64,000 nt of DNA from Burkholderiales bacterium (GCA_026416295.1 JAOAFL010000097.1:35967-99966), one strand, 5' to 3'. Counted from the first letter of the stretch, positions 16,785 to 25,782 are shown. The notes: generated by a model from the sequence alone, not told the origin. Numbers and translations are program-made.

Positions 16785-17744
16785 ATGAAGCGATTCGCGG
16801 TCGCCGTCCTCCTTTCGCTTGCGGCGCAGGGCGCGCTCGCGCAGCCGTTTCCCTCGCGCCAGATCACGATGATCGTCGGGTTCGCGGCCGGCGGCGGCGC
16901 CGACACCGCGGCGCGCATCATCGCCAGGCGGCTCGCCGAGACGATCGGTCAGCCGGTCGTGATCGACAACCGCGCCGGCGCCGGCGGCAACATCGCCGCC
17001 GATCTGGTCGCCAAAGCGACCCCCGACGGCCACACGATCGGCCTCGCTTCGCCCGGACCGCTCACGGTCGCCCCCCACATGGTGGCGAAGCTGCCGTACG
17101 ACCCCCTGCGGGATTTCGCGCCGCTCACGATGGCGGTGACCTTCCCGAACGTGCTCGTCGTGAACGCGTCGGTGCCGGCGACCACCCTCGCCGAATTCGT
17201 GCGCCTTTCGAACGCGCGCCCGGGCACCGTGACCTGCGGCAGCTCCGGCATCGGCGGGATCGGCCATCTGTCGTGCGAGCTGCTCAAGATGGTCGCGAAG
17301 GCCGATCTGGTGCACGTGCCTTACAAGGGCGGCGCGCCCGCGATGACCGATCTCCTGAGCGGCCAGATCTCGTCGATCTTCGCGACGCCGATCACCGCCG
17401 GCCCGCACATCAAGGCGGGCAAGATCCGGGCGCTCGCCACCACCGGCGCGACGCGCGCGAGCGCCCTTCCGGAGGTGCCGACGGTCGCCGAGTCCGGCTA
17501 TCCGGGGTTCGAAGCGATCAACTGGTACTGCTTCATCGCACCGGCGAAGACGCCGAAGGAGACGCTCGAGCGGCTGCGCCGCGACCTCGTCGCAGTGCTC
17601 TCCGAGCGCGACATACGCGAGCAGCTCGCCGCGCACGGCATGGATCCCGCGCCGGGTACCCCCGAGGAACTGAGGCGTTACATCGAGCGCGAGTACGCGA
17701 CCTGGGGCCGGGTGGTGAAGGCGGCCGGGATCACCGCGAACTGA
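16785..17744 (+). CDS. Bug-family TTT periplasmic solute-binding protein (copy 1)
   Basis: A 319-residue protein with a signal peptide (MKRFAVAVLLSLAAQGALAQ, cleavage near residue 19-20). The TctC/Bug fold follows: PFPSRQITMIVGFAAGGGADTAAR, VIDNRAGAGGNIAAD, PDGHTIGLAS, HVPYKGGAPAMTDLLSGQI and a C-terminal EYATWGRVVKAAGITAN. Bug proteins capture carboxylates in the periplasm. The TctA/TctB membrane partners are not in the window. The ATG at 16785 is set by the signal peptide and the upstream AGGAGA. It is divergent from the HTH-only LysR-like gene. Confidence 0.93.
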   Translation: MKRFAVAVLLSLAAQGALAQPFPSRQITMIVGFAAGGGADTAARIIARRLAETIGQPVVIDNRAGAGGNIAADLVAKATPDGHTIGLASPGPLTVAPHMVAKLPYDPLRDFAPLTMAVTFPNVLVVNASVPATTLAEFVRLSNARPGTVTCGSSGIGGIGHLSCELLKMVAKADLVHVPYKGGAPAMTDLLSGQISSIFATPITAGPHIKAGKIRALATTGATRASALPEVPTVAESGYPGFEAINWYCFIAPAKTPKETLERLRRDLVAVLSERDIREQLAAHGMDPAPGTPEELRRYIEREYATWGRVVKAAGITAN

Positions 17745-17802
17745 AGCGGCGAAGTAGCGCACGCGCGCGCCCGGCCGCCGCCGCGGCGCGCGGACGGCGC
17801 AT

Positions 17803-20094
17803 TCAGCCGCGCTCGTGCTTTCGCTCGAGCGCGCGCCAGACGGTTTCGGGCGTGAGCGGCATCTGCACGTCCTCGACGCCGAGGGCATCGACGATCGCGT
17901 TCATCACCGCGGCGAGCGCGCCGACCGTGCCCGCCTCGCCCGCGCCCTTTGCGCCGAGCGGGTTGAGCCGCGTCGGCACCGGGTTGTGCCCGAGGCGAAA
18001 GCCGCAGACGTCGGCGGCGCGCGGCATCGCGTAGTCCATGAACGAGGCGGTGAGGAGCTGTCCCGACTCCGGGTCGTAGACGATCTGTTCCATCACGATC
18101 TGCCCGAAGCCCTGAACGATGCCGCCCATCACCTGGCCGGCGAGCGTGAGCGGATTGATCTCGGTGCCGACGTCGTCCACCACCGCGTAGGCGACCGGGG
18201 TGACCGCGCCGGTCTCCGGGTCGATCTCGACCTCGCAGACGTGCGTGCCGTTCGGAAACGTCTCGGCCGCAGGCGAGAACGCCGCGCGCTCGAAGAGCCC
18301 CGGTTCGACCCCGGGCGGCAGCCGCGCAGGCACGTAGGCGAGGCGCGCGACCTCCGCGAGCGCGATGCCGCGGTCGGTGCCGGCGATGCGGAAGCGCCCG
18401 TCGTCGAAGACGACATCGGCTTCGCTCGCCTCGAGCAGGTGCGCGGCGATGCGCTTCGCCTTGGCGATCACCTTGTCGGCGGCGAGCCAGAGGGCGGTGC
18501 CGCCGATCACCGCCGAGCGCGAGCCGAAGGTGCCGTAGCCGAAGGCGATCGCGTCCGTGTCGCCGTCGGCGACGCGCACCTCGGCCGGATCGAGCCCGAG
18601 CCGCGCGGCGACGATCTGGCGATACATCGTCTCGTGGCCCTGGCCCTGGCTTTTCGTTCCGACGAGCACGCTCGCGCGACCGTCGGGGTCGAAGCGAATC
18701 TCGGCGGTCTCGACGCTCGGGGCGCCGGCGCGCTCGATCGCGTTCGCGAGCCCGATGCCGCGCAGCTTGCCGCGCGCCTGCGCCTGCGCGCGCCGCGCCG
18801 CAAAGCCGTTCCAGTCGGCGAGCGCGAGCGCCTTGTCCATGCCGCGCTCGAACTCGCCGCAGTCGTACGTGAACGTGAGCGCGGTCTTGTACGGCATCGC
18901 GGTCGGCGGAATCAGGTTGCGCCGGCGCAGCTCGACGCGGTCGGCGCCCAGCTCGCGCGCCGCGTCGTCGATCAGCCGCTCGAGGGCGTAGATCGCCTCG
19001 GGGCGACCGCTGCCGCGGTACGGCGCGATCGGATTGCGGTGCGAGAACCGCGTCGTCACGCGCACGTACGCGGCCGGAATCGCGTAGACGCCGACGAGGG
19101 AGCCCAGGTTGGCGAAGCCGGGCATCAGGTTGCGGTCGGAGGAGACGTAGGCGCCCACGTCGTCGGTCTTTTCCGCCCGCAGCGCGAGAAAGCGGTGCTC
19201 GCGGTCGAGCGCGAGCGCGATGTCGAACGCGCAGTCGCGGCCGTGCTCGTCGGCGAGCGGCGCTTCGCTGCGCTCGCAGAGCCACTTCACCGGGCGGCGC
19301 AGCCGGCGCGCGAGCCACAGCACCAGGCGGTGCTCGAGGCTCGTCCAGCCCTTCGCGCCGAACGCGCCGCCGACGTCGCGGCACACGACCCGGATGCGGT
19401 GCTCGGGCACCGCGAGCACGGTCGCGAGCACCTCGCGGATGCGGTGCGGGTACTGCGCGTCGCAGTAAAGCGTGTAGCGCCCTTCGCCCTCGTCCCAGAC
19501 GCCGAGCGCGCCGCGCGGCTCCATGAACTGCGCGTGCACGCGCGAGACGGTGTAGCGGCGCTGAACGACGTGCGCGGCACGCGCGAACGCCTGCTCGGTC
19601 GCGGCGCGGTCGCCCAGCTCGAACGCGCAGCAGACGTCGTCGGGGCATTCGTCCCACACGGGCGCCGAGGCGGGCAGCGGCTCGTAGTCGACCGCGACGA
19701 GCTCGGCGGCGTCCTTTGCGAGCGCCGCGGTTTCGGCGACCACCGCGGCGACCGGATCGCCGACGTGCTGCACTTTGCCGCGCGCAAGCCCCGGGTGCGG
19801 CCGCCAGAACATCGGCGTGCCGTCCGGGCGGCTGCGCTTGAGCGTCGGCGCGGTGGTGCGCAGGCCGTCGCGCGCGAGGTCCTCGGCCGTGAATACGCCG
19901 AGTACGCCGGGTGTGGCGAGCGCCGCGGCGGCGTCCACCGCGACGATGCGCGCGTGCGCATGCGGCGAGCGAACGAGCACCATGTGCGCTTCGCGCGCCA
20001 GCTCCAGGTCGGCGACGAAATGCCCCTCGCCCCGCAGCAGGCGCGCATCCTCGAAGCGGGGGACCGGCTGGCCGATTCCGAATTTCTCGTTCAT
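17803..20094 (-). CDS. Molybdenum hydroxylase large subunit (xanthine/aldehyde/CO dehydrogenase family)
   Basis: A 763-residue molybdopterin-binding subunit. The N-terminal domain has FGIGQPVPRFEDARLLRGEG and SPHAHARI. GGAFGAKGW, the substrate-loop PYRGSGRPEAIYALER, TKSQGQGHETMYRQI and the C-terminal GAKGAGEAGTVGALAAVMNAI follow. The last contains the glutamate that acts as general base. PYRGSGRPE is of the AYRGAGR (form II, non-CO-oxidising) type and not the CoxL VAYRCSFR loop, so an aldehyde or N-heterocycle is the more likely substrate. No 2Fe-2S or FAD subunit gene is adjacent, so partners must be elsewhere. It follows the SDR gene by 129 nt on the same strand. Confidence 0.92.
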   Translation of the reverse strand: MNEKFGIGQPVPRFEDARLLRGEGHFVADLELAREAHMVLVRSPHAHARIVAVDAAAALATPGVLGVFTAEDLARDGLRTTAPTLKRSRPDGTPMFWRPHPGLARGKVQHVGDPVAAVVAETAALAKDAAELVAVDYEPLPASAPVWDECPDDVCCAFELGDRAATEQAFARAAHVVQRRYTVSRVHAQFMEPRGALGVWDEGEGRYTLYCDAQYPHRIREVLATVLAVPEHRIRVVCRDVGGAFGAKGWTSLEHRLVLWLARRLRRPVKWLCERSEAPLADEHGRDCAFDIALALDREHRFLALRAEKTDDVGAYVSSDRNLMPGFANLGSLVGVYAIPAAYVRVTTRFSHRNPIAPYRGSGRPEAIYALERLIDDAARELGADRVELRRRNLIPPTAMPYKTALTFTYDCGEFERGMDKALALADWNGFAARRAQAQARGKLRGIGLANAIERAGAPSVETAEIRFDPDGRASVLVGTKSQGQGHETMYRQIVAARLGLDPAEVRVADGDTDAIAFGYGTFGSRSAVIGGTALWLAADKVIAKAKRIAAHLLEASEADVVFDDGRFRIAGTDRGIALAEVARLAYVPARLPPGVEPGLFERAAFSPAAETFPNGTHVCEVEIDPETGAVTPVAYAVVDDVGTEINPLTLAGQVMGGIVQGFGQIVMEQIVYDPESGQLLTASFMDYAMPRAADVCGFRLGHNPVPTRLNPLGAKGAGEAGTVGALAAVMNAIVDALGVEDVQMPLTPETVWRALERKHERG

Positions 20095-20223
20095 GGCGCG
20101 CCGGATTCTAAAAGCGCCGCTGCGCGCGGCCTACCGGCCTTTCGACGCCCCGAGCGGCGGCGGACCGCAGCGCAACCGGCGCAGCCTCGTCGAGCCGCTC
20201 GGTGCACGAGCGCGCGCGCTCGC

Positions 20224-20973
20224 TCAGCCCTGCACCGAGTAGCCGCCGTCCACCGGGATCGCGGCGCCGGTGACGAAGTCCGAGGCGCGGCTTGCGAGAA
20301 ACACCGCGATGCCGGCGAGGTCCGAAGGCTCGCCCCAGCGGCCGGCGGGCGTTCGCGCGAGCACCCGCTCGTAGAGGCCCGCCACCTGCTCGCGCGCGCG
20401 GCGCGTGAGGTCGGTGTCGATCCAGCCCGGCAGCACCGCGTTCACCTGGATGTTGTCTTTCGCCCAGGCGCAGGCGAGTGCGCGCGTGAGCTGCACGATC
20501 CCGCCCTTGGAGGCGGCGTAGGGCGCGGCGAAGGAGGCGCCGAAGAGCGACATCATCGAGCCGACGTTGACGATCTTTCCGCCGCCTGCGCGCTTCATCC
20601 GCGGGTAGGCCGCCTGCGAGAGGAGAAAAGCGCTCGTGAGGTTGGTTTCCAGCACCTCGCGCCATTCCGATGCGGCGTACTCTTGCGGTTGTTTACGGAT
20701 GTTGATGCCGGCGTTGTTGACGAGGATATCGAGCCGCCCGAGCGCGGCCACCGTCCGTTCCACGACCTCGCGACAGGCGGCTTCCTCGCGCAGGTCGGCT
20801 TCGAACGCGACGCCGCCCAGCTCGCGCGCCGCGGCGGCGTTTTTCCGCGCGTCGCGGCCGACGATCGCAACGCGCGCGCCGGCGGCGGCAAGCCCCCGCG
20901 CCATGCCCAGGCCGATCCCGCCGTTTCCGCCGGTGACGAGCGCTGCCTTGCCTTCGAGATCGAACAGGTTCAT
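20224..20973 (-). CDS. Short-chain dehydrogenase/reductase
   Basis: A 249-residue NAD(P)-dependent oxidoreductase with a complete classical SDR set. The nucleotide loop is TGGNGGIG (14-21), NNAG is 86-89, and the catalytic triad is Ser139 (NVGS), Tyr152 and Lys156 (YAASK). The C-terminus PGWIDTDLT…DFVTGAAIPVDGGYSVQG is typical of gluconate/glucose or 3-oxoacyl reductases. Length and ending match the 2-deoxy-D-gluconate 3-dehydrogenase/FabG-like branch, but the substrate cannot be fixed. It is upstream of the molybdenum hydroxylase and divergent from the dehalogenase homologue. Confidence 0.9.
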   Translation of the reverse strand: MNLFDLEGKAALVTGGNGGIGLGMARGLAAAGARVAIVGRDARKNAAAARELGGVAFEADLREEAACREVVERTVAALGRLDILVNNAGINIRKQPQEYAASEWREVLETNLTSAFLLSQAAYPRMKRAGGGKIVNVGSMMSLFGASFAAPYAASKGGIVQLTRALACAWAKDNIQVNAVLPGWIDTDLTRRAREQVAGLYERVLARTPAGRWGEPSDLAGIAVFLASRASDFVTGAAIPVDGGYSVQG

Positions 20974-21036
20974 CGCGAGTCCCTCGTCGGTGGGCCGCAG
21001 ATTTTAAGCGCGGCGCGCGCGGCTATCATCGCGGCG

Positions 21037-23121
21037 GTGAGGATTTTCTCGAACCGCCGCCGTCCGGTGCACCTCGGGCCGCTGCCGCTCGAGCGCGTGC
21101 GGCGCGCAGCCGCCGTGCCCGACCTTTCCAGGGTCGAGGACGCGTTTCCCGCGCGAAGCCGCACCGCGCTCGGCCGCATCGTGAACGACTACATCGCGCT
21201 CTTCGAGCAGTTCCGCGCCGAGCCTGCGGCCCCCGAGCGCGCGCCGTACCCGCGCGACCCGCAGCGCCTCGCGAACGAACTGAAGGCGAACTGCTACTTT
21301 CTCGATGCGACGCTCGCCGGCTGCTGCGAGGTGCCGGCGTCGGCCTGGACAGGGCCGAAGCGGCCGGAGGAGCGCTGGGCGCTCGCGATCGCGGTCGAGT
21401 TCGGTCGCGAACCCGATGCGGAGGACCTCGCCGCCCGCTGGGTGCGGGGAAGCGAATACGACTGCGCGCTCCTTCGCGCCGCCGAGATCGCGCTCGTCTG
21501 CGCCTCGTTCCTTCGCCGGCTGGGATTTTCGGCGACCGCGCACACGCGCGATGCGACCGAGGTCTCGCATGCGCGCATCCTCGTCGCCGCCGGGCTTGCG
21601 CGCTGGAAGGAAGGCAGGCTCGTCGCCCCCTTCATCGGCAGCCGCTTCGCCTCGGCGGTCGTCACCACCTCCGAGCCGCTTGCGCCGGATGCGCCGCTCG
21701 CTGACGGCTTCTTCGACGGCGGGCTCGGCTGGTGGCTCGGGGCAGGCGGCACCGAGACGTGGTGGAACCGGCGGTTTCTTCGCCGCCGGCCGTCGCACGC
21801 GGGGCGCTATCCGATGGAGAAAATCCGCCGCGTCGCCACGCCGACGACGCTCGTCCTGGAAGACGAGGTGCCGCGTGTTCCGAAGCGCGCCAATTTCTTC
21901 ACCCGGGCCGCGGCCGGCGACCTCGGCGAGAAAGCGCAGCGCGAGCGCTCGCGCTTCGCCTACAAGACGCCGATCGCCGATGCCTACGTGAAGCTCATTC
22001 GCGCGATGGTGCCGAGGCAGGGCGGCGACTGCGCCCCGGCGCGCGATCCGGCGACCCACGATCCGGCGGCGAACGCCCGAGCGCTCAAGTCGCTCATGTA
22101 TTTTCTCGGCGCCGACATGGTCGGGCTGTGCGAAGCGAAGCCCTACTGCTGGTATTCGCACCAGGAGGACGGAACGCCGATCGCGCCGTATCACCGCAAC
22201 GCCGCGGTGATGCTCGTGGACCAGGGCTTCGAGACGATGGAGGGCGCCTCGGGCGACGACTGGATCTCGGGCGCGCAGTCCATGCGCGCGTACCTGCGCG
22301 GTGCCGAGATCTGCGGGGTGGCCGCCGCCTTCATCCGCTCGCTCGGCTGGAGCGCGCGCTCGCAGACGAACGCCGATTCCGACGTGGTGCAGCTTCCGCT
22401 CGTGCTGCTCGCGGGGCTCGGCGAGCTTTCGCGCATCGGCGAGCTGGTGCTCAATCCCTTCGTCGGCCCGCGCTTCAAGAGCGCCGTGGTGACCACCGAC
22501 CTGCCGCTTGCGCCCGACCGGCCGGTGGACTTCGGACTTCAGGACATGTGCGCGAAATGCAGCAAGTGCGCGCGCGAGTGTCCGTGCAGCGCGATCTCCT
22601 TCGGCGAGAAGGTGATGTTCAACGGCTACGAGATGTGGAAGCCGGATGTCGAGCGCTGCACGCGCTATCGCGTCACCAACCCGCACGGCTCGGCCTGCGG
22701 GCGCTGCATGAAGACCTGCCCGTACAACCACGAGGGGTTGCTCCTGCACCGGGCGTTCCTGTGGGCGGCGATCCGGCTGCCGTGGACGCGGCGCGCGATC
22801 GTGCGCCTCGACGACTGGGTCGGCAACGGCGCGATCAACCCGGTGAAGACCTGGTGGACCGATCTCGAGATCGTCGAGGGCAGGGTGGTGAAGCCGCGCG
22901 GCGCGAACCGCCGGGGCCTTTCGCTCGACAAAGGCACTGCGCCGCCGCCGGGACACCGGATCGCCTACTACCCGGCCGCGGTCAATCCGCCGGCCGATGC
23001 GAAGAATCCGGTGCCGGTGGACAGAAAAGCGGCGCTTTCCGTGCGGCTGGAAACGCCCGAGGAGGCGCGCCGCAGGCGGGGCCTCGCCGCTCAGAGGGGC
23101 ACGAGCAGCTCCTCGACGTAG
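21037..23121 (+). CDS. Catabolic-type reductive dehalogenase homologue with duplicated cobalamin-domain fold
   Basis: About 694 residues with a GTG start at 21037. The C-terminal part has two 4Fe-4S motifs: C505AKC508SKC511ARECP and C554GRC557MKTC561PYNHE. These sit behind a cobalamin-type domain with AGLGELSRIGELVLNPFVGPR and AVVTTDLPLAPD. The N-terminal half repeats this domain in degenerate form (LKANCYFLDATLAGCCE vs LKSLMYFLGADMVGLCE; LVAPFIGSRFASAVVTTSEPLAPD vs LVLNPFVGPRFKSAVVTTDLPLAPD). There is no Tat signal and no RdhB anchor gene. This matches the cytosolic, respiration-independent RdhA class (NpRdhA-like), which has a vestigial N-terminal copy. Dehalogenation is plausible but unproven; a different B12 reaction cannot be excluded. 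Confidence 0.8.
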   Translation: MRIFSNRRRPVHLGPLPLERVRRAAAVPDLSRVEDAFPARSRTALGRIVNDYIALFEQFRAEPAAPERAPYPRDPQRLANELKANCYFLDATLAGCCEVPASAWTGPKRPEERWALAIAVEFGREPDAEDLAARWVRGSEYDCALLRAAEIALVCASFLRRLGFSATAHTRDATEVSHARILVAAGLARWKEGRLVAPFIGSRFASAVVTTSEPLAPDAPLADGFFDGGLGWWLGAGGTETWWNRRFLRRRPSHAGRYPMEKIRRVATPTTLVLEDEVPRVPKRANFFTRAAAGDLGEKAQRERSRFAYKTPIADAYVKLIRAMVPRQGGDCAPARDPATHDPAANARALKSLMYFLGADMVGLCEAKPYCWYSHQEDGTPIAPYHRNAAVMLVDQGFETMEGASGDDWISGAQSMRAYLRGAEICGVAAAFIRSLGWSARSQTNADSDVVQLPLVLLAGLGELSRIGELVLNPFVGPRFKSAVVTTDLPLAPDRPVDFGLQDMCAKCSKCARECPCSAISFGEKVMFNGYEMWKPDVERCTRYRVTNPHGSACGRCMKTCPYNHEGLLLHRAFLWAAIRLPWTRRAIVRLDDWVGNGAINPVKTWWTDLEIVEGRVVKPRGANRRGLSLDKGTAPPPGHRIAYYPAAVNPPADAKNPVPVDRKAALSVRLETPEEARRRRGLAAQRGTSSSST

Positions 23122-23681
23122 GGCAGCCGGTCCTGCCCGAAGTGCATCTGGTTTCCGACGAAAAACGTCGGTACGCCGAAGACGCCGCGGCGCACCGCGG
23201 CGTCGGTCGCTGCGCGCAGCGCCTCCTTGATCGCCGGATCCTGCGTCGCCGCGAGGATCCTTTCGCCATCGAGCCCGGCCTCGCCGAGCGTTCTCGACAG
23301 CTCCTGCGGATCGGCGAGGTTGCGCCGCTCGGCCCAGAGCGCGCGGAACACCGCGTCCGAGTACGGCTGGAGAAAGCCCTGCTGCTGCGCGTACAGCGCG
23401 CCGCGCATGAGCCCGAGCGTGTTCACCGGGAAATGCGGATTGCGCGCGAACGGCACGCCGTAGCGCGCGGCGAACCATTGCAGGTCGCGGAACATCCACG
23501 CGAGCTTCGCCGGCACCTCGGCCGGCGAACGGTTGCCGGTCGCCTGGAACACGCCGCCGAGGAGGATCGGGTGGTAGTTCACCCGCGCCCCGGTGCGCCG
23601 CGCGAGCGCCGGCACCTGCGTCCAGGCGAGGTAGGCGGCCGGGCTGCCGTAATCGAAATAGAAGTCGAGCGTCGCGCTCAT
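23091..23681 (-). CDS. 2-hydroxychromene-2-carboxylate isomerase family protein (DsbA-like)
   Basis: A 196-residue kappa-GST/DsbA-fold protein: MSATLDFYFDYGSPAAYLAW with the active-site serine in the position of the redox cysteine (DYGSP). VNYHPILLGGVFQATGN, AVRRGVFGVPTFFVGNQMHFGQDRL and the final helix YVEELLVPL follow. The family isomerises naphthalene-derived hydroxychromene carboxylates using glutathione, and many members have other substrates. It converges with the dehalogenase homologue, and the two 3' ends overlap by 31 nt. The start at 23681 leaves out a 12-residue basic leader. Confidence 0.88.
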   Translation of the reverse strand: MSATLDFYFDYGSPAAYLAWTQVPALARRTGARVNYHPILLGGVFQATGNRSPAEVPAKLAWMFRDLQWFAARYGVPFARNPHFPVNTLGLMRGALYAQQQGFLQPYSDAVFRALWAERRNLADPQELSRTLGEAGLDGERILAATQDPAIKEALRAATDAAVRRGVFGVPTFFVGNQMHFGQDRLPYVEELLVPL

Positions 23682-23837
23682 GGCGAACGCCGCAGCAGCG
23701 CGAACCTTGCGGCGCAAAACGCCGTGTCGGACATCGGGTCACCTCCTCGGCTGCGTATCGAAACCGCGCGCGGCGCGCTGGCGGCGCACCGCCGCTTGGC
23801 CTATTATCCGCCGACCCCGAACGCAGGAGATGAAACC

Positions 23838-24803
23838 GTGATCCGATCGCTCGCTGCCGTACTCGCGCTCTGGATCGCCGCGGCGCCTGCCGCGGCCGCG
23901 CAGGACTGGCCGGCCCGTCCGGTGAGCTTCGTCGTGCCGTTCCCGCCCGGCGGATCGGTCGACCCGCTCGCGCGGCTGCTCGCCGGAAAGCTCTCCGAGT
24001 CGCTGCGGCAGCAGTTCATCGTCGAAAACAAGCCCGGCGCCTCCGGCTCGATCGGCGCCGCGCACGTCGCGAAGGCGAAGCCCGACGGCTACACCTGGCT
24101 GTTCGTGTTCGACACGCACGCGGTCAACCCGGCGCTCATCCCGAACCTGCCCTTCGATACCGCAAAAGACTTCGCGCCGGTGATGCTCGTCGGCACCGCG
24201 CCGATGGCGATCGCGACGCAGACGGCGAAGCCCTACAAGACCTTCGGCGACGTGGTCGCCGCCGCCAAGGCGAAACCCGACACCGTCACCTTCGGCACCG
24301 TCGGCAACGGCTCGCTCGGGCACCTCACGATGGTGCTCGTGCAGCAGGCCGCGGGCATCAAGCTGGTGCATGTGCCCTACAAGGGCGGCGGACCGATGAC
24401 GGCGGATGCGATCGGCGGGCAGGTGGAACTCGCGATCGGCTCGGTCGCGGTGATGGCGCCGCACGTAAAGAGCGCGAAGCTGCGCGCGGTCGCGGTGACC
24501 GGCGACAAGCGCTCGCACGCGATGCCCGATGTGCCGTCGCTCGCGGAGCAGGGCTTTCCGGGGTTTTCGGCGCATGCCTGGTGGGGCATTTTCGGTCCCG
24601 CGGGCACGCCGAAGCCGATCCTCGATCGCCTGCACGCCGAGCTCGTCAAGGCGCTCAATCTGCCGGACGTGCGCAAGACCCTCACCGAGACGCTCGGCAT
24701 GGACCTCGTCGTTTCCAGCCCCGAGGCGTTGCAGCGCTTCCTCCTCGACGAGATGGCGCGCTGGGGCAAGGTGGTGCGCGACCACGGAATCCGGCCCGAC
24801 TGA
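23838..24803 (+). CDS. Bug-family TTT periplasmic solute-binding protein (copy 2)
   Basis: A 321-residue protein with GTG start and signal peptide (VIRSLAAVLALWIAAAPAAAA). DWPARPVSFVVPFPPGGSVDPLARLL, FIVENKPGASGSIGAAHVAKAKPDGYTWL, HVPYKGGGPMTADAIGGQ and the final MARWGKVVRDHGIRPD are typical Bug elements. CAGGAGA (23824-23830) lies 7 nt before the GTG and supports it over the out-of-frame ATG between them. The D-2-hydroxyacid dehydrogenase gene begins 1 nt after its stop, suggesting import and oxidation or reduction of a hydroxy acid. Confidence 0.93.
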   Translation: MIRSLAAVLALWIAAAPAAAAQDWPARPVSFVVPFPPGGSVDPLARLLAGKLSESLRQQFIVENKPGASGSIGAAHVAKAKPDGYTWLFVFDTHAVNPALIPNLPFDTAKDFAPVMLVGTAPMAIATQTAKPYKTFGDVVAAAKAKPDTVTFGTVGNGSLGHLTMVLVQQAAGIKLVHVPYKGGGPMTADAIGGQVELAIGSVAVMAPHVKSAKLRAVAVTGDKRSHAMPDVPSLAEQGFPGFSAHAWWGIFGPAGTPKPILDRLHAELVKALNLPDVRKTLTETLGMDLVVSSPEALQRFLLDEMARWGKVVRDHGIRPD

Positions 24804-24804
24804 C

Positions 24805-25782
24805 GTGCGCGCGGCGGTGCTGGACGACTACCAGCGGCTCGCGGAGTCGCTCGCCGACTGGGGAAGGCTGCGCCGGCGCGGGATCGAGGTCACGGTATTC
24901 GACCGCGCGTTCGCCTCGGAGGACGAGGCGGCGGAAAAACTCGCGCCCTTCGAGATCCTCGTTCTGATGCGCGAGCGAACGCCGTTTCCGCGCTCGCTCG
25001 TCGAGCGGCTGCCGAGGCTGCGCTTCATCGCGCTCACCGGCCTTCGGTCGGCGAGCCTCGATCTTGCCGCCTGCACCGAGCGCAGGATCCCGGTGAGCAA
25101 CACCGGCGCCGGCTCGACCTCCGCCGTCACCGCGGAGTTCGCCTTTCTCATGATCCTCGCCGCGGCGCGCGATTTCGCGCGCGCCGTACGCAACATGCGC
25201 GCAGGGCTCTGGCACGAGGGGCTGCGCGGCGGCACGATCCTCGAAGGAAGGCGTCTCGGCGTGATCGGCCTCGGCAAGCTCGGCGCGCGCGTCGCCGGCT
25301 ACGGCAAGGCGTTCGGCATGGACGTGGTCGCCTGGAGCCAGAACCTCACGCCCGAGCGCGCGCGCGAGGCAGGCGCCGCGTACGTCTCGAAGGAGGAACT
25401 GCTTCGCACTTCCGACTTCATCACCATCCACCTCGTGCTCTCCGAGCGCACCCGGGGCTTGATCGGCGAACGGGAACTCGGGCTGATGAAGCCCGGCGCC
25501 GTGCTCGTCAACACCTCGCGCGGGCCGATCGTGGACGAAAAAGCGCTCCTTGCCGCGCTCGCCTCCGGGCGCCTTTCCCACGCCGCGCTCGACGTCTACG
25601 ACACCGAGCCGCTTCCCGCCGATCATCCGCTGCGCCGCATGGAGAACGTGACGCTGTCGCCTCATCTCGGCTACGTGAGCGAGGAAGTGCTGCGCACGTT
25701 CTGGACCGACGCGATCGAGAACGTCGAGGCCTGGCTCGAGGGCCGGCCGATCCGCGTCATGAACCCGGCGGCGCTCGGCTAG
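24805..25782 (+). CDS. D-2-hydroxyacid dehydrogenase family protein
   Basis: A 325-residue NAD-dependent dehydrogenase of the D-lactate/phosphoglycerate dehydrogenase superfamily. The Rossmann motif is GVIGLGKLGARVAGYG near residue 152. The catalytic-arginine segment LVNTSRGPIVDEKALL and the catalytic-histidine segment LSPHLGYVSEEVL are present, and LFIL-type helix TAEFAFLMILAAARDF precedes the coenzyme domain. It interconverts a 2-oxoacid and D-2-hydroxyacid, substrate unknown. The GTG start directly follows the Bug stop, so the two are co-translated. The EamA gene follows 4 nt later, making this part of a four-gene unit (23838-27297). Confidence 0.92.
   Translation: MRAAVLDDYQRLAESLADWGRLRRRGIEVTVFDRAFASEDEAAEKLAPFEILVLMRERTPFPRSLVERLPRLRFIALTGLRSASLDLAACTERRIPVSNTGAGSTSAVTAEFAFLMILAAARDFARAVRNMRAGLWHEGLRGGTILEGRRLGVIGLGKLGARVAGYGKAFGMDVVAWSQNLTPERAREAGAAYVSKEELLRTSDFITIHLVLSERTRGLIGERELGLMKPGAVLVNTSRGPIVDEKALLAALASGRLSHAALDVYDTEPLPADHPLRRMENVTLSPHLGYVSEEVLRTFWTDAIENVEAWLEGRPIRVMNPAALG

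Noticed and set aside
20101..20130. Possible terminator between the SDR and molybdenum hydroxylase genes
   Set aside because: Only a 5-bp stem (GCCGC/GCGGC) followed by four T residues; too weak to call.
17815..21036. N-terminal extension of the dehalogenase homologue back to 17815 in the same open frame
   Set aside because: The extension is the antisense of the molybdenum hydroxylase and SDR genes and is arginine-rich without domains. The GTG at 21037 lies in the correct divergent spacer.
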